From Mycolicibacterium iranicum (GTDB taxonomy: Bacteria; Actinomycetota; Actinomycetes; Mycobacteriales; Mycobacteriaceae): DNA of 64,000 nt. The stretch is from positions 215,839 to 279,838 of the forward strand of contig NZ_LQPC01000027.1 in assembly GCF_002101705.1 (NCBI RefSeq), in the 5' to 3' direction. Each line of letters begins with the position of its first letter. The first letter of the stretch is position 1. The position numbers and the translations under genes are program-made. Positions 36,679-45,593 of this stretch are shown piece after piece. A model generated the notes under the pieces. That model was given only the letters and a program-made list of their open reading frames with translations. It searched no databases and was not told the origin of the DNA.

Positions 36679-36720
36679 GCTCCGGGCTCAGAACCCAGCT
36701 CTGACCGCTCAGTCGCTGAC

Positions 36721-36801
36721 CAGCACTCCAGCTGTTTACTCGCTTACCAGCACTCCAGCTGTTTACTCGCTTACCAGCACTCCAGCTGTTTACTCGCTTA
36801 C
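36721..36801. repeat. Tandem repeat, 27-bp unit, three perfect copies across the holA stop codon
   Basis: Three identical 27-bp units (36721-36747, 36748-36774, 36775-36801) lie between rpsT and holA. The rightmost unit contains the last codons and the TAA stop of holA; because 27 is a multiple of three, each further copy repeats the same codons and stop in phase beyond the gene end. A degenerate partial copy precedes the array (about 36708-36720). Probable slippage minisatellite (VNTR). Confidence 0.92.
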
Positions 36802-37746
36802 CAGCTCGGCGACTGAGCGGACCGCTTTCTCCAGTGCGTAATCCGCGTCGGCCGCCGCGCCTTTGACATCGGCGTTGAGCGCGGCCACCAGCCGCACTGC
36901 CTCCGCCACCGATTCCCGTGACCAACGCCGGGACTGTTTCTGGGCCTTCTGCACCCGCCACGGCGGCATACCGAGTTCGCCGGCCAGCCGGTACGGATCG
37001 CCCGACAGTGGACCGACCCGTGCGATCGTGTGCACGGCCTCGGCCAGCGCGTCGGCGAGCACCACGTGGGGCTCGCCGGCCATCATCGCCCAGCGCAGCG
37101 CCTCGGCCGCCCCGGCGACGTCCCCGACCACCGCCTTGTCGGCGATATCGAAGCCCTTCACCTCGGCCCGTCCCGAGTGATAACGGCGCACCGCCACCGC
37201 GTCGACCGCTCCTCCGGTGTCAGCCACCAGCTGCGAGCATGCCGAAGCGAGCTCGCGAAGGTCCGAACCGACCGCGTCGAGCACCGCCGTCACCGTCGCG
37301 TCGTCGACCTTCGCGCGCAGCGCCCGGAACTCTTTGCGGACGAAGTCGGTGCGCTCCGATGCCTTGGTGATCCGCGCACACGGATGCACCTCGGCGCCCA
37401 CCTTCTTGAGGTGATCGGCGAGCGCCTTTGCCCGCCCCCCGCCGGAGTGAATCACCACCAGCAAGGTGCCCTCCGGCAAGTCGGCTGCGGCGTCCTCAAT
37501 GAGCGCGACGGAATCTTTCCCGGCCTCGGCGGCGGCCTCCAACACCACCACCCGCTCATCGGCGAACAGCGACGGGCTGAGCAGTTCCGCCAGCTCACTT
37601 ACGCTGACCTCGCCTGCCCGCATGCGATCAACGGGCACGTCGGCCGTCCCTGCCGACGCGCGCGCGCTGTTGAGAACTTCCGACACCGCGCGTTCGACAA
37701 GAAGCTCCTCGTCACCCAGAACCAGGTGCAGGCCCGTCACACTCAC
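36790..37746 (-). CDS. holA: DNA polymerase III subunit delta
   Basis: 318-residue clamp-loader delta subunit that opens the sliding clamp. The N-terminal segment [17 protein letters not shown] and the middle region ([20 protein letters not shown]) match the HolA family; length is standard. It starts at a GTG (37746) overlapping the comEC stop by three bases, as in the Rv2413c-Rv2415c cluster. Its C-terminal codons lie in a 27-bp repeat, so copy number could alter only sequence beyond the stop, unless the stop in the first unit is mutated. Confidence 0.93.
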   Translation of the reverse strand: MSVTGLHLVLGDEELLVERAVSEVLNSARASAGTADVPVDRMRAGEVSVSELAELLSPSLFADERVVVLEAAAEAGKDSVALIEDAAADLPEGTLLVVIHSGGGRAKALADHLKKVGAEVHPCARITKASERTDFVRKEFRALRAKVDDATVTAVLDAVGSDLRELASACSQLVADTGGAVDAVAVRRYHSGRAEVKGFDIADKAVVGDVAGAAEALRWAMMAGEPHVVLADALAEAVHTIARVGPLSGDPYRLAGELGMPPWRVQKAQKQSRRWSRESVAEAVRLVAALNADVKGAAADADYALEKAVRSVAELVSE

Positions 37747-39206
37747 CGGTCGATGGTGTCACGTCGCGCCGACACCGCCCAATGCCACACCGCCCCGATC
37801 ACCACCGCTGCAACCGCGACAGCGACCACACCCGCGACACCCGATGGCACCGGTACCGACGCCGCGGGCATGTCGGCAGCCCAGCGCGCCACGCCCAGTA
37901 GCCACCACACCTCCGGACCGGTGAAGCGAATGAGCAACTCGGCACCGGCAGGCCACAGTGCGCTCAGCGCGGCCGCCGCCGTCCCGATCACGGTGATGGG
38001 CGCGATCACCGGTGCCACGGCGAGGTTCGCGGCGACGGCGACCAGGCTGACCGAACCCGACACCCCCGCGACCAGGGGCGCGGTGACAAGCTGCGCGGCG
38101 AGCGCCACACTTGCCGCGTCCGCGAGCGGCTTCGGCCAGCCCCGCCCCGTCAGCCGTCGCGACCACACCGGGGCGACCAGCACCAGCGCCGCGGTGGCCG
38201 AAGCCGACAGCGCGAACCCGACATCGACAGCCAACTGCGGTGCGCCGATCATCAGCGCGATCACTGTGCCTGCCAGCGCCGGAAGCGCCTGGCGCCGCCG
38301 ATGCGACAGCACCGCCAGCAGAGTGATCGCACCCATCACGGCGGCACGCAGCACACTCGGTGACGGCTGGACGACGACCACGAACGCCACCAACGTCAGT
38401 GCCGCCAGGCCGACCGCCGCCCGCGGTCCGATCAGCAACGCCGACATCAGCACCGCCCCACACACGATCGTCACGTTGGCACCAGACACCGCGGTCAGAT
38501 GCGAAAGTCCCGACGCCCGAAAGTCTGCCGTCGTCTCTGCAGCCACCGCGGAGGTGTCACCGAGGACGAGGGCGGGCAGCATCGCGGCCTCGGCGGCAGG
38601 GAGTACCAACCGCGCGGAGTCGGCGAATCGCGCACGCAGATGATGGGCCGCCCGGTGGATTGGGGCCGCCTCGCCTTGTACCGCCTCGCCCGTTGCGGAG
38701 AGCACCGCGATGCTCAGGTCGCGCCGCTTCGGTCGACCGACCTGAGCACGGAATGCCGCCGGCTGCCCCGCCGTGAGCATTGAGTAATCGGAACCCGAGG
38801 CGAATACGACGACATCGCCGGAGGATTCGACACCGTCGAGCATCAACAGTGACCCGCGGATCATCGTGCGGCCACCCTCGAGAACCCGCGGGGTCTCTGA
38901 CGGCATCACCGTGACGGAGGTGATCGAGCCGAAATACCCTGTGACCGGGTGACTCTGGACCTCGCTGACCCGCACTGTCACTGCCACCGCAAAGCCGATT
39001 CCGACGAGCGTCACCGCCAGCACACCCGTGGTCAGCGCCCGGCGGTCGAGACCGCCCGCACTGCGGCGCGCGGCCCACCAGCCCGCGCCGGCGGTCAGCG
39101 CAACCGCACCCACGACCATCGCGACCGCCCCGGCCTGGAACCAGAGGATGCCGCCGGCCGTCACCGCCCAGCTTGTCAGCGCGGCCGGGACGAGTCGCAG
39201 ATCCAC
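37743..39206 (-). CDS. comEC: ComEC/Rec2-family membrane protein
   Basis: About 487 residues, with some ten hydrophobic helices and the competence motif region [18 protein letters not shown]. ComEC forms the channel for single-stranded DNA in natural transformation; in mycobacteria the role is unproven. The protein lacks the C-terminal metallo-beta-lactamase domain of the full-length version, as usual in this genus. The GTG at 39206 is preferred, since upstream in-frame sequence overlaps comEA. comEA ends five bases before it. Confidence 0.87.
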   Translation of the reverse strand: MDLRLVPAALTSWAVTAGGILWFQAGAVAMVVGAVALTAGAGWWAARRSAGGLDRRALTTGVLAVTLVGIGFAVAVTVRVSEVQSHPVTGYFGSITSVTVMPSETPRVLEGGRTMIRGSLLMLDGVESSGDVVVFASGSDYSMLTAGQPAAFRAQVGRPKRRDLSIAVLSATGEAVQGEAAPIHRAAHHLRARFADSARLVLPAAEAAMLPALVLGDTSAVAAETTADFRASGLSHLTAVSGANVTIVCGAVLMSALLIGPRAAVGLAALTLVAFVVVVQPSPSVLRAAVMGAITLLAVLSHRRRQALPALAGTVIALMIGAPQLAVDVGFALSASATAALVLVAPVWSRRLTGRGWPKPLADAASVALAAQLVTAPLVAGVSGSVSLVAVAANLAVAPVIAPITVIGTAAAALSALWPAGAELLIRFTGPEVWWLLGVARWAADMPAASVPVPSGVAGVVAVAVAAVVIGAVWHWAVSARRDTIDR

Positions 39207-39211
39207 CGCGG

Positions 39212-40024
39212 TCAGACACGGACGAGGTCGCGGAGCTTGTCGAGCCGGGCGGGTCCGATGCCGTCGACGTCGCCGAGTTGATCCACACTGTCGAAGCGGC
39301 CGTTGGTATCCCGCCACGCGATGATTGCCGCAGCGGTCACCGGCCCGACTCCGGGCAGAGTGTCGAGTTCCTCTGCCGTGGCCGTGTTCAGGTCCACCAA
39401 ACCCGTTGGTGTCGAGGCATTCTCAGACGAGCCCCCGGGTATCGGTGGCGATTGTTCGGCCACGACCGAGCTCCCCATCTCGGTCGGCTGCCCGGCCGGC
39501 GCACCGATGCCCACGACGATCTGCTCGCCGTCGGCGACGCGACGCGCCATGTTCAGGCCCAGCACGTCGGCGCCGTCGAGCGCACCGCCCGCGGCGTCGA
39601 GCGCGTCGGCGATCCGTGCGCCGGGCTCTAGTGTGACCAGCCCCGGGGTGTGAACCAGACCGACGACGCTGACCACCACCGGCTGCGGCTGTCCTGCTGA
39701 CGCCTGGCTGGACGTCGGGGCCACCGAAGAGACCATCTCCACCGGCGGGAGTTTCGCCGAGACAACCGCGGGCGGGCTGTCCCGGATCAGCGTCAGAACC
39801 GTCACCAGGACGGCGACGGCCCCGACCACGCCGAGCGCCACCACACCGGCGCGGCCCGGATCTGCGCGGATCTTCGACAGCCACGCCGATGGGCCGGTCT
39901 GCGTCTCCGTGGGCAGCCACCTCGACAGCGACGTGTCCGGTGGTTCGTCGTCGTCCGCAGCATCAGCGCCGTCGCCGGATCCGAGGCGTCGCCGGAGGCG
40001 ATCGGAAGGCAATTCGGTGGCCAT
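39212..40024 (-). CDS. comEA: ComEA-family DNA-binding protein
   Basis: 270 residues: a cytoplasmic acidic N-terminus, one membrane helix (about residues 58-80, GVVALGVVGAVAVLVTVLTL), a SLBB-like domain (VVSVVGLVHTPGLVTLEPG) and a C-terminal helix-hairpin-helix pair (VDLNTATAEELDTLPGVGPV) that binds double-stranded DNA. It is therefore a membrane-anchored DNA receptor by family. First gene of comEA-comEC-holA. Start at 40024 chosen from the charged N-terminus. Confidence 0.9.
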   Translation of the reverse strand: MATELPSDRLRRRLGSGDGADAADDDEPPDTSLSRWLPTETQTGPSAWLSKIRADPGRAGVVALGVVGAVAVLVTVLTLIRDSPPAVVSAKLPPVEMVSSVAPTSSQASAGQPQPVVVSVVGLVHTPGLVTLEPGARIADALDAAGGALDGADVLGLNMARRVADGEQIVVGIGAPAGQPTEMGSSVVAEQSPPIPGGSSENASTPTGLVDLNTATAEELDTLPGVGPVTAAAIIAWRDTNGRFDSVDQLGDVDGIGPARLDKLRDLVRV

Positions 40025-40116
40025 GGGGCGACGGTATTGCCACCCGGTGACGGCGACGGCTCGTCACGACACCGACGGGCGCAGCCTGTGGATGAATTCG
40101 GCATTGGGGACAGCTG

Positions 40117-40224
40117 ATGCCCAATCGCTCCTCACGTCCGCGGATGCCTGATCGCTCCTCACGTCCGCGGATGCCTGATCGCTCCTCACGTCCGCGGATG
40201 CCTGATCGCTCCTCACGTCCGCGG
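40117..40224. repeat. Tandem repeat, 27-bp unit, four copies, in frame at the 5' end of a membrane protein gene
   Basis: Four 27-bp units (starting 40117, 40144, 40171, 40198); the first differs from the other three at two positions. Read on the plus strand each unit encodes the nine residues MPDRSSRPR with its own ATG, in frame with the downstream membrane protein. On the minus strand each unit contains GTGAGGAGCG, resembling a ribosome-binding site. It lies between comEA and the membrane protein gene. Confidence 0.92.
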
Positions 40225-40908
40225 TGGCTACCATTGCTCTTCAATATGAATCGCCGAGCCCCGATGATCGCAGGTGTCGCGTTCGCGGTGCTCTACGCCG
40301 CAGCCGTGCTGGTGCTCCCCGCACTACCCAATCCCGAACCCGGAGTCGTCCGCATCCAGGCGCTCTTGCTGACCTTCTCGGTACTGGCCGTCGTCGTCGT
40401 CCTGGCGTTCGCCCGAGACCGCCTCGCCGGGCCGCCCGCCCATCTGTTCACCATCGGATCGGCCGTCACCGTCGCGCAGCTGTGCATCACGGCGTGGTTC
40501 GTCGCCGGGCCCGCGCTGCGCCCAGGGCAGGTGACCGTCGGCACAGCGCGAGCCATCGACGACATCGCAGCCATGTGGCTTCCGGTCGCCACGATTGCCC
40601 ACATCCTGGTCGCGATCCCGATCCTGTTGATCGCCAACGAAGGTCAGCTGCCAGGTTGGCTCGGCACCGCCGCCGCGGTGTTCACAGTGGAACAGCTGCT
40701 CGAGACGATCACAATCATCGGCCCGCCCGGCAGCTTCATCTCACCCGGCGGCCCGATGAATCACTACCTCGGTGGTGCGCTGACGGCGGCGTTCTTCCTC
40801 GCGCTGGGCATCGCGTTGACACCGCCCGAACCAGCCGCGACTGCATCTCCCCCTGACGACACGCCAACCGAGGAGATGTCCGCCGCCGAGGAAGTCCGAG
40901 GAGACTGA
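40117..40908 (+). CDS. Seven-helix-type hypothetical membrane protein with repeat-derived N-terminus
   Basis: Up to 263 residues. The body from Met at 40246 onward is a membrane protein with about six hydrophobic segments and a Pro/Glu-rich acidic C-terminal tail (ATASPPDDTPTEE). It may be longer: the four in-frame 9-residue repeats before it each offer an ATG, and no good ribosome-binding site marks any start. If the repeats are translated, they form a basic cytoplasmic tail of variable length. Its stop region overlaps the acyl-CoA dehydrogenase start by one base. Family not recognised. Confidence 0.65.
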   Translation: MPNRSSRPRMPDRSSRPRMPDRSSRPRMPDRSSRPRWLPLLFNMNRRAPMIAGVAFAVLYAAAVLVLPALPNPEPGVVRIQALLLTFSVLAVVVVLAFARDRLAGPPAHLFTIGSAVTVAQLCITAWFVAGPALRPGQVTVGTARAIDDIAAMWLPVATIAHILVAIPILLIANEGQLPGWLGTAAAVFTVEQLLETITIIGPPGSFISPGGPMNHYLGGALTAAFFLALGIALTPPEPAATASPPDDTPTEEMSAAEEVRGD

Positions 40909-42053
40909 TGGCACTGCCGCGATTGGTACCACCGTCCACCGCGGATGCGTCCGCCGGCGAATCCCTGCGCGCCGAAGTGCGCCGGTTTCTCGCCGAACAA
41001 CTCGCCGCGGGCACGTTCACCCCGTCGCCTGACGCGTGGCTGAGCTGCTGGGATGAGAACTTCACACGAGCACTCGCCGAGCGCGGATGGCTGGGCATGA
41101 CAGTGCCCGTCGCCTATGGCGGGCACGGCCGCTCCTTCCTCGATAGGTTCATCGTCACCGAGGAACTGCTGGCTGCAGGCTCCCCGGTCGCGGCGCACTG
41201 GATCGCCGATCGCCAGATAGTGCCGTCACTGCTCAAATACGGCACCGAGTTTCAGAAGCGAGAGTTCCTTCCGAAGATCGCGCGCGGCGAATGTTTCTTC
41301 GGCATCGGGATGAGTGAACCGGATTCGGGTTCCGACCTGGCCAGCGTGCGCACCAAGGCGGAACGCGTGGACGGCGGGTGGGCGCTGACCGGCACGAAGG
41401 TATGGACCTCAGGTGCTCATCTCGCGCACGCGTTCATCGCGCTCGTTCGTACCGAGCCCGTTGATCCGGCGCACCGTCACGCCGGACTGAGTCAGTTCAT
41501 CGTCGATCTGCGTGCGCCGGGCGTGGACATTCGTCCGATCGTGTCGATGAACGGTGCCCATCACTTCAACGAAGTGATTCTCGACAACGTATTCGTGCCC
41601 GACACCATGGTGTTCGGGACGATCGGCGAGGGCTGGCAACAGGTGACCTCCGAGTTGGCCTTCGAGCGAAGCGGACCCGAGCGCTTCCTCTCGACATTCG
41701 TCCTTTTGGACAAGTGCGCGGAAAGCATGGCCGCGCAGCATATTCCGCACAGCGCTGATCTTGGCCGTCTGGTGGCGCGTATCGCCGGATTGCACCAGAT
41801 GTCGTCGGCGGTGGCAGGAGCGTTGGAGAGGCACGAACCCGCCGATGTTCCCGCCGCTGTCGTCAAGGTGCTGGGCACCACGGCTGAGGGCGACATCGCC
41901 GAATTCGCCCACCTGTCAGCTGAAGCTGCTGCGGGACAGAACTTCTACACGATGTCGAACGCCGCAGTGGACCAACGCCCCGGGTTCACGTTGCGTGGCG
42001 GCACCAACGAGGTGCTACGCGGGGTCATCGCGCGCGGTCTGGGGATGCGGTGA
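40908..42053 (+). CDS. Acyl-CoA dehydrogenase, catalytic subunit of a probable pair
   Basis: 381-residue FAD-dependent dehydrogenase. It shows the first signature GIGMSEPDSGSDLASVRT, the TGTKVWTSGAH strand, and the C-terminal RGGTNEVLRGVIARGLG with a Glu at the usual catalytic or FAD-contact end. It starts directly at the end of the membrane protein gene and overlaps the next acyl-CoA dehydrogenase by four bases. Such unequal pairs in mycobacteria (FadE26/27, FadE28/29 type) form alpha2beta2 enzymes acting on steroid or branched acyl-CoAs; the actual substrate here is unknown. Confidence 0.88.
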   Translation: MALPRLVPPSTADASAGESLRAEVRRFLAEQLAAGTFTPSPDAWLSCWDENFTRALAERGWLGMTVPVAYGGHGRSFLDRFIVTEELLAAGSPVAAHWIADRQIVPSLLKYGTEFQKREFLPKIARGECFFGIGMSEPDSGSDLASVRTKAERVDGGWALTGTKVWTSGAHLAHAFIALVRTEPVDPAHRHAGLSQFIVDLRAPGVDIRPIVSMNGAHHFNEVILDNVFVPDTMVFGTIGEGWQQVTSELAFERSGPERFLSTFVLLDKCAESMAAQHIPHSADLGRLVARIAGLHQMSSAVAGALERHEPADVPAAVVKVLGTTAEGDIAEFAHLSAEAAAGQNFYTMSNAAVDQRPGFTLRGGTNEVLRGVIARGLGMR

Positions 42054-43042
42054 CCACTCCGGGAGTTGAGCCCGCGCTGGCGGAGATGATGGATGCGGTG
42101 TTCGCTGAGCACGGCCGAGACGCCGACGTGTGGCGCCGGCTCGACGAGCTCGGCCTGGTGCGGCTGACCGGTGCCGAGGATTCCGGTGGCAGTGGTGCCG
42201 GATGGATGGAGGCAGCCGAGCTGTTGTCCGCTGCGGTACGCCACGGTGTGCGGATCCCCTTGGCGGAGAACGACTTACTGGCCTGCTGGCTTCTCGATTC
42301 GGTCGGAGTCGCGTGCGACCAGGCGACGCGGACGGTATGCGTGCTCGACGAGCGCGGCGTCGCCACCGCCGTGCCGTGGGCCTCACGCGCCGGAAGGATC
42401 GTCGTCGTCTGGCCACACGACGGCGGCTACGCCGTGGCCGACGTCGCCGTCGATGCGCTCGCGATCACGCCCGGTGCCAATATGATCGGCGAACCCAGAG
42501 ACACTGTCACCGCCGATCTGACCACGCTGGACGGCGTCGCGGTGAGCAGCGACCTGCTGGCACAGTTGAGATTGAGATCCGCTCTGGTGCGGTCGATTCA
42601 GGTGTGTGCCGCGCTGGACCGTGCGCTCGAACTATCCATCGAGCATACGACCTCGCGTCACCAGTTCGGCAGGCCGCTGTCCAAGTTTCAGGCCGTGCAG
42701 CATCAGATCGCCGACATCGCCGCCGAGGCCGCGCTGGCACGGAGTGCGACGGAGTCGGCGCTGTCGGTCGCGACAGCTTCGGATTGGTCCTCGCCGTCGC
42801 TGGAATTCCTTGTGGCGGCCGCTCGTTCGTGTACAGGCCACGCGGCGACCGTGGTGGTCCGCAACGCCCACCAAGTGCACGGTGCGATCGGGACGACCAG
42901 CGAGCATCGACTACACGTGTTCACCCGCGCAGCGCTGGCATGGCGCTCCGAGTACGGGTCGGTGCGCTACTGGGATGAGGTTCTGACCGGCATGGCGGTC
43001 CAGTCAGGCGCCAACGGGCTCTGGGGCCTGATCTGCCCCTAG
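42050..43042 (+). CDS. Acyl-CoA dehydrogenase-like partner subunit
   Basis: 330-residue, shorter acyl-CoA dehydrogenase homologue. It keeps the C-terminal helical bundle with TSRHQFGRPLSKFQAVQHQI and VRNAHQVHGAIGTT but has a reduced N-terminal domain and lacks the canonical signature of the first domain. This asymmetry is typical of the non-catalytic beta subunit in heteromeric mycobacterial FadE pairs. It starts four bases before the end of the catalytic-type gene, suggesting stoichiometric co-translation. It converges with an SDR gene. Confidence 0.82.
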   Translation: MTTPGVEPALAEMMDAVFAEHGRDADVWRRLDELGLVRLTGAEDSGGSGAGWMEAAELLSAAVRHGVRIPLAENDLLACWLLDSVGVACDQATRTVCVLDERGVATAVPWASRAGRIVVVWPHDGGYAVADVAVDALAITPGANMIGEPRDTVTADLTTLDGVAVSSDLLAQLRLRSALVRSIQVCAALDRALELSIEHTTSRHQFGRPLSKFQAVQHQIADIAAEAALARSATESALSVATASDWSSPSLEFLVAAARSCTGHAATVVVRNAHQVHGAIGTTSEHRLHVFTRAALAWRSEYGSVRYWDEVLTGMAVQSGANGLWGLICP

Positions 43043-43045
43043 CGG

Positions 43046-43849
43046 TCAGCGCACGATCACCGAGCTGGGAACGCGGGGCGCTCCCAACATGTCCCGGTGC
43101 GACGGCGGTGTCCGCCCGTTGTCGGTGATGCCGTACCGGGCTGCCACTTCTGCCGCGATCACCGCGTGACCGCTGATGTCGCCGAGGTCGGGATCGCGAT
43201 ACAGCCCGTCGATCACACGCCCGGCAAACTCGGGCGTCTCTGCCTGCTGTGCGAAGGCTTCCAGCGCGTCGGGATTGTCGTCGAAGGCCGAGCGGAGCTT
43301 GTCTGTCAGCAAGATCCCCAGCCACACCGCCACGGTGGCGACTCCGGTGCCGCGAAAGTCGACCGCCATGTCGGCTGCCATCTTGTCGACGCCGGCCTTC
43401 TGCGCCCCATAAGCGGGACCGTGCATGTAGCAGACCGATCCAGGCGACGACGTGAAGGCGATGAGAGCACGCGGCTGCGCGGTCAGCAGCGGGGCCGCGT
43501 GCCACGACGCGACGTAGGCCGACCGCAGGCCGACGTCGAGGACGTCGGCGAGGTCGCGGGGCTTCTCCCAGAAGGGTTTCGGGCTCACCAGCTGATCGGA
43601 GATCACTGCTGCGTTGTTGACGAGCAGATCGAGGCGCCCGGTCTCGCCGCCGACACGCTCGAACACGCGGCCGACGGCATCGTCATCGCTGTGATCAACT
43701 CGGATCCCGGTGCCCCACGTGGGCGCCTGTGGAACGGAACGGCCGGTGCCGTACACGCGCCAGCCCAGCGACGCCAACGCGGTGGCGATGCCCAGTCCTG
43801 CCCCGCGGCTCGCCCCGGTCACCACCGCCACCGGTGCCATGTCGCTCAT
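43046..43849 (-). CDS. Short-chain dehydrogenase/reductase (DHRS1-like)
   Basis: 267-residue SDR with the Rossmann motif TGASRGAGLG, NNAAV in place of NNAG, and a catalytic Tyr/Lys as YGAQKAGVDKMA; the active-site serine precedes it in FTSSPGS. It resembles the DHRS1 group, whose substrates are varied carbonyl compounds. It is encoded convergently with the acyl-CoA dehydrogenase pair and divergently from the DapB-like gene, 82 bp away. Probably a lipid- or xenobiotic-related reductase. Confidence 0.82.
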   Translation of the reverse strand: MSDMAPVAVVTGASRGAGLGIATALASLGWRVYGTGRSVPQAPTWGTGIRVDHSDDDAVGRVFERVGGETGRLDLLVNNAAVISDQLVSPKPFWEKPRDLADVLDVGLRSAYVASWHAAPLLTAQPRALIAFTSSPGSVCYMHGPAYGAQKAGVDKMAADMAVDFRGTGVATVAVWLGILLTDKLRSAFDDNPDALEAFAQQAETPEFAGRVIDGLYRDPDLGDISGHAVIAAEVAARYGITDNGRTPPSHRDMLGAPRVPSSVIVR

Positions 43850-43931
43850 GCGGTCACCTTAGAGGCAGTAGCTTGCTCGTTGAAGGAAGAAGCGACGTTG
43901 AACGTCACTCGACGAGAGGGCCCTGTCTGTC

Positions 43932-44996
43932 ATGACCCCCATATCCAGGACCACCGCCGCTCCGCTGCGCGTCATCCAGTGGACCACCGGGAACATCGGA
44001 CGACGCTCGCTGCACGCGATCATCGGCCGTGACGACATGGAACTCGTCGGCGTCTTCGCGCACGGTGCCGACAAGGTCGGGGTGGATGCCGCCGACCTGG
44101 CGGGCTGGCCCGAACCGACCGGGGTGACAGCCACCAATGACATCGAAGAGCTGGTGGCGTTGAAGCCGGACGCCTGTTGCTACAACCCGCTGTGGCCCTG
44201 CGTCGACGAGTTGGTGCGCCTTCTGGAGTCGGGCATCAATGTGTGTTCGAGCGCTGCGTGGATCACCGGCGGCAAGCAGACACCGCAAGATCTCGACCGT
44301 ATCCGGAAAGCTTGTCAGGCAGGAAATTCCACGATCTTCGGCAGCGGCGCCCATCCCGGCATGAGCAACCTCGTCGGCATGGTGCTTTCCGGCGCGTGCG
44401 AGCGGGTGGACGAGATCCGGATCACCGAGTCCGTCGACTGCTCCACCTACGAATCTGCGGGGACCCAGACAGCCATGGGTTTTTCCCAGGACCCAGACAC
44501 TCCGGGACTCGCTGACAGTGTGCGCCGCGAGAGCGAGGTGTTCGCCGAATCCGCGGCGATGATGGCCGATGCGATCGGGGCCAAACTCGACCGGATGACC
44601 TTCGACGTCACCTTCACCCGGGCGACAGGTGACAGCGATCTGGGCTTCATGACGATCCCCGAGGGCACCGTCGGCGGCGTCATGGGCTATCACCGCGGGT
44701 GGGTCGGTGACCACAACGTCGTCAGCGTCGGTTTCAACTGGATCATGGGCGACCATGTCACGCCTCCCAAGCCCCTGGAGCACGGGCACGTTGTGCAGGT
44801 GTTCGGTGTTCCCAACATGCGCACCGTGGTGCACTGCCTTCCGCCCAAGGACTGGACGGAGCCCGGCTTCATGGGCTTGGGCATGATCTACACCGCGATG
44901 CCGGTGACCAATGCCGTGTCCGCAGTCGTCGCCGCGGAGCCGGGGATCGTGACGCTGGCCGACCTCCCGCCGATCACAGGGAGGTCCTTGGTCTGA
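43932..44996 (+). CDS. DapB-like NAD(P)-binding dehydrogenase (diaminopentanoate dehydrogenase-like)
   Basis: 354-residue protein with an N-terminal Rossmann fold (VIQWTTGNIGRRSLHAIIGR) and the following DIEELVALKPDACCYNPL segment, as in the mycobacterial family annotated as dihydrodipicolinate reductase N-terminal proteins and related to 2,4-diaminopentanoate dehydrogenase. The family is expanded in mycobacteria and often sits with lipid or steroid catabolic genes, consistent with the acyl-CoA dehydrogenases here. The reaction is unproven. Confidence 0.8.
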   Translation: MTPISRTTAAPLRVIQWTTGNIGRRSLHAIIGRDDMELVGVFAHGADKVGVDAADLAGWPEPTGVTATNDIEELVALKPDACCYNPLWPCVDELVRLLESGINVCSSAAWITGGKQTPQDLDRIRKACQAGNSTIFGSGAHPGMSNLVGMVLSGACERVDEIRITESVDCSTYESAGTQTAMGFSQDPDTPGLADSVRRESEVFAESAAMMADAIGAKLDRMTFDVTFTRATGDSDLGFMTIPEGTVGGVMGYHRGWVGDHNVVSVGFNWIMGDHVTPPKPLEHGHVVQVFGVPNMRTVVHCLPPKDWTEPGFMGLGMIYTAMPVTNAVSAVVAAEPGIVTLADLPPITGRSLV

Positions 44997-45170
44997 TTTA
45001 TCGGCGGGATCCTGCCACCGCGGCGTTCAATTTCTGCCAGTGGAATTATTGGCTTGAGCTGCGGGTTTAACCGGTCAGATCGCTCGAATGATCGGGCGAA
45101 CGACACAGCAACGTCGAAACCGCGCGACTCGCTCCACGGCTTTTGACCCAACAGGGAAGAGAGCAGAACC

Positions 45171-45473
45171 ATGAAGAAGCTCAGTATCACCACCGCAGCA
45201 GCAGCCGGGCTGTCCGCCGCCGTGCTCGGGCTGGCAGCCCCCGCGCTGGCCGCCCCCACCGGTACGGGTGACGCGCAGGCCACCATCAGCCAGCTCGAAG
45301 CCGACGGCAACCGCGTCATCGTCCAGAAACAGTCCGATGTCGCCCTGGCCGATGCCAACGTGGTCAGCGTCAACCGCGGCGCCCCCATCCGCGGCACCGT
45401 CATGGACGACTTCAGCGACCGCACCTATCAGCAGACGATCACGGGGTATGTCTACTACGTGAAGGTCCGCTGA
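45171..45473 (+). CDS. Small secreted mycobacterial protein
   Basis: 100-residue protein with a Sec signal peptide (MKKLSITTAAAAGLSAAVLG, cleavage after APALA) and a mature part of about 72 residues without cysteine. It begins with TGTGDAQATISQLEADGNRV, a pattern seen in small secreted mycobacterial proteins, and ends in an aromatic-rich strand (TYQQTITGYVYYVKVR). GAGAGCAGAACC precedes the ATG. A 27-bp tandem repeat starts in its last codons and runs past the stop. Function unknown; exported to the cell envelope or medium. Confidence 0.82.
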   Translation: MKKLSITTAAAAGLSAAVLGLAAPALAAPTGTGDAQATISQLEADGNRVIVQKQSDVALADANVVSVNRGAPIRGTVMDDFSDRTYQQTITGYVYYVKVR

Positions 45474-45560
45474 GCGGACAGTCAGGCCGGGGTCCGCTGA
45501 GCGGACAGTCAGGCCGGGGTCCGCTGAGCGGACAATCAGGCCGGGGTCCGCTGAGCGGAT
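45464..45560. repeat. Tandem repeat, 27-bp unit, three full copies plus a partial, across a stop codon; each holds a hairpin
   Basis: Units start at 45464, 45491, 45518 and (partial) 45545; the third has one substitution. The first unit contains the last codons and TGA of the secreted protein gene, so later copies repeat codons plus stop in phase. Each unit holds the inverted repeat GTCCGC-TGA-GCGGAC, giving up to four small hairpins in series before the true terminator at 45568. Confidence 0.92.
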
Positions 45561-45567
45561 ACGCGAG

Positions 45568-45593
45568 GGGCGCCTCCGAGGAGGCGCCCTTTG
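45568..45593. terminator. Strong intrinsic terminator-like hairpin between secreted protein and degV
   Basis: GGGCGCCTCC (45568-45577), a GA loop, GGAGGCGCCC (45580-45589) and TTT form a perfect 10-bp stem with a two-base spacer. It stands between convergent genes: the secreted protein (plus) and degV (minus, stop at 45594). It can serve either strand, although the T tract lies on the plus strand. Confidence 0.75.

Noticed and set aside
36721..40224. CRISPR array from the 27-bp repeats
   Set aside because: The repeats are head-to-tail without spacers, and no cas genes are present.
45003..45170. Possible regulatory RNA between the DapB-like gene and the secreted protein gene
   Set aside because: No clear hairpin-plus-T tract or conserved riboswitch core could be seen; it probably holds only a promoter.
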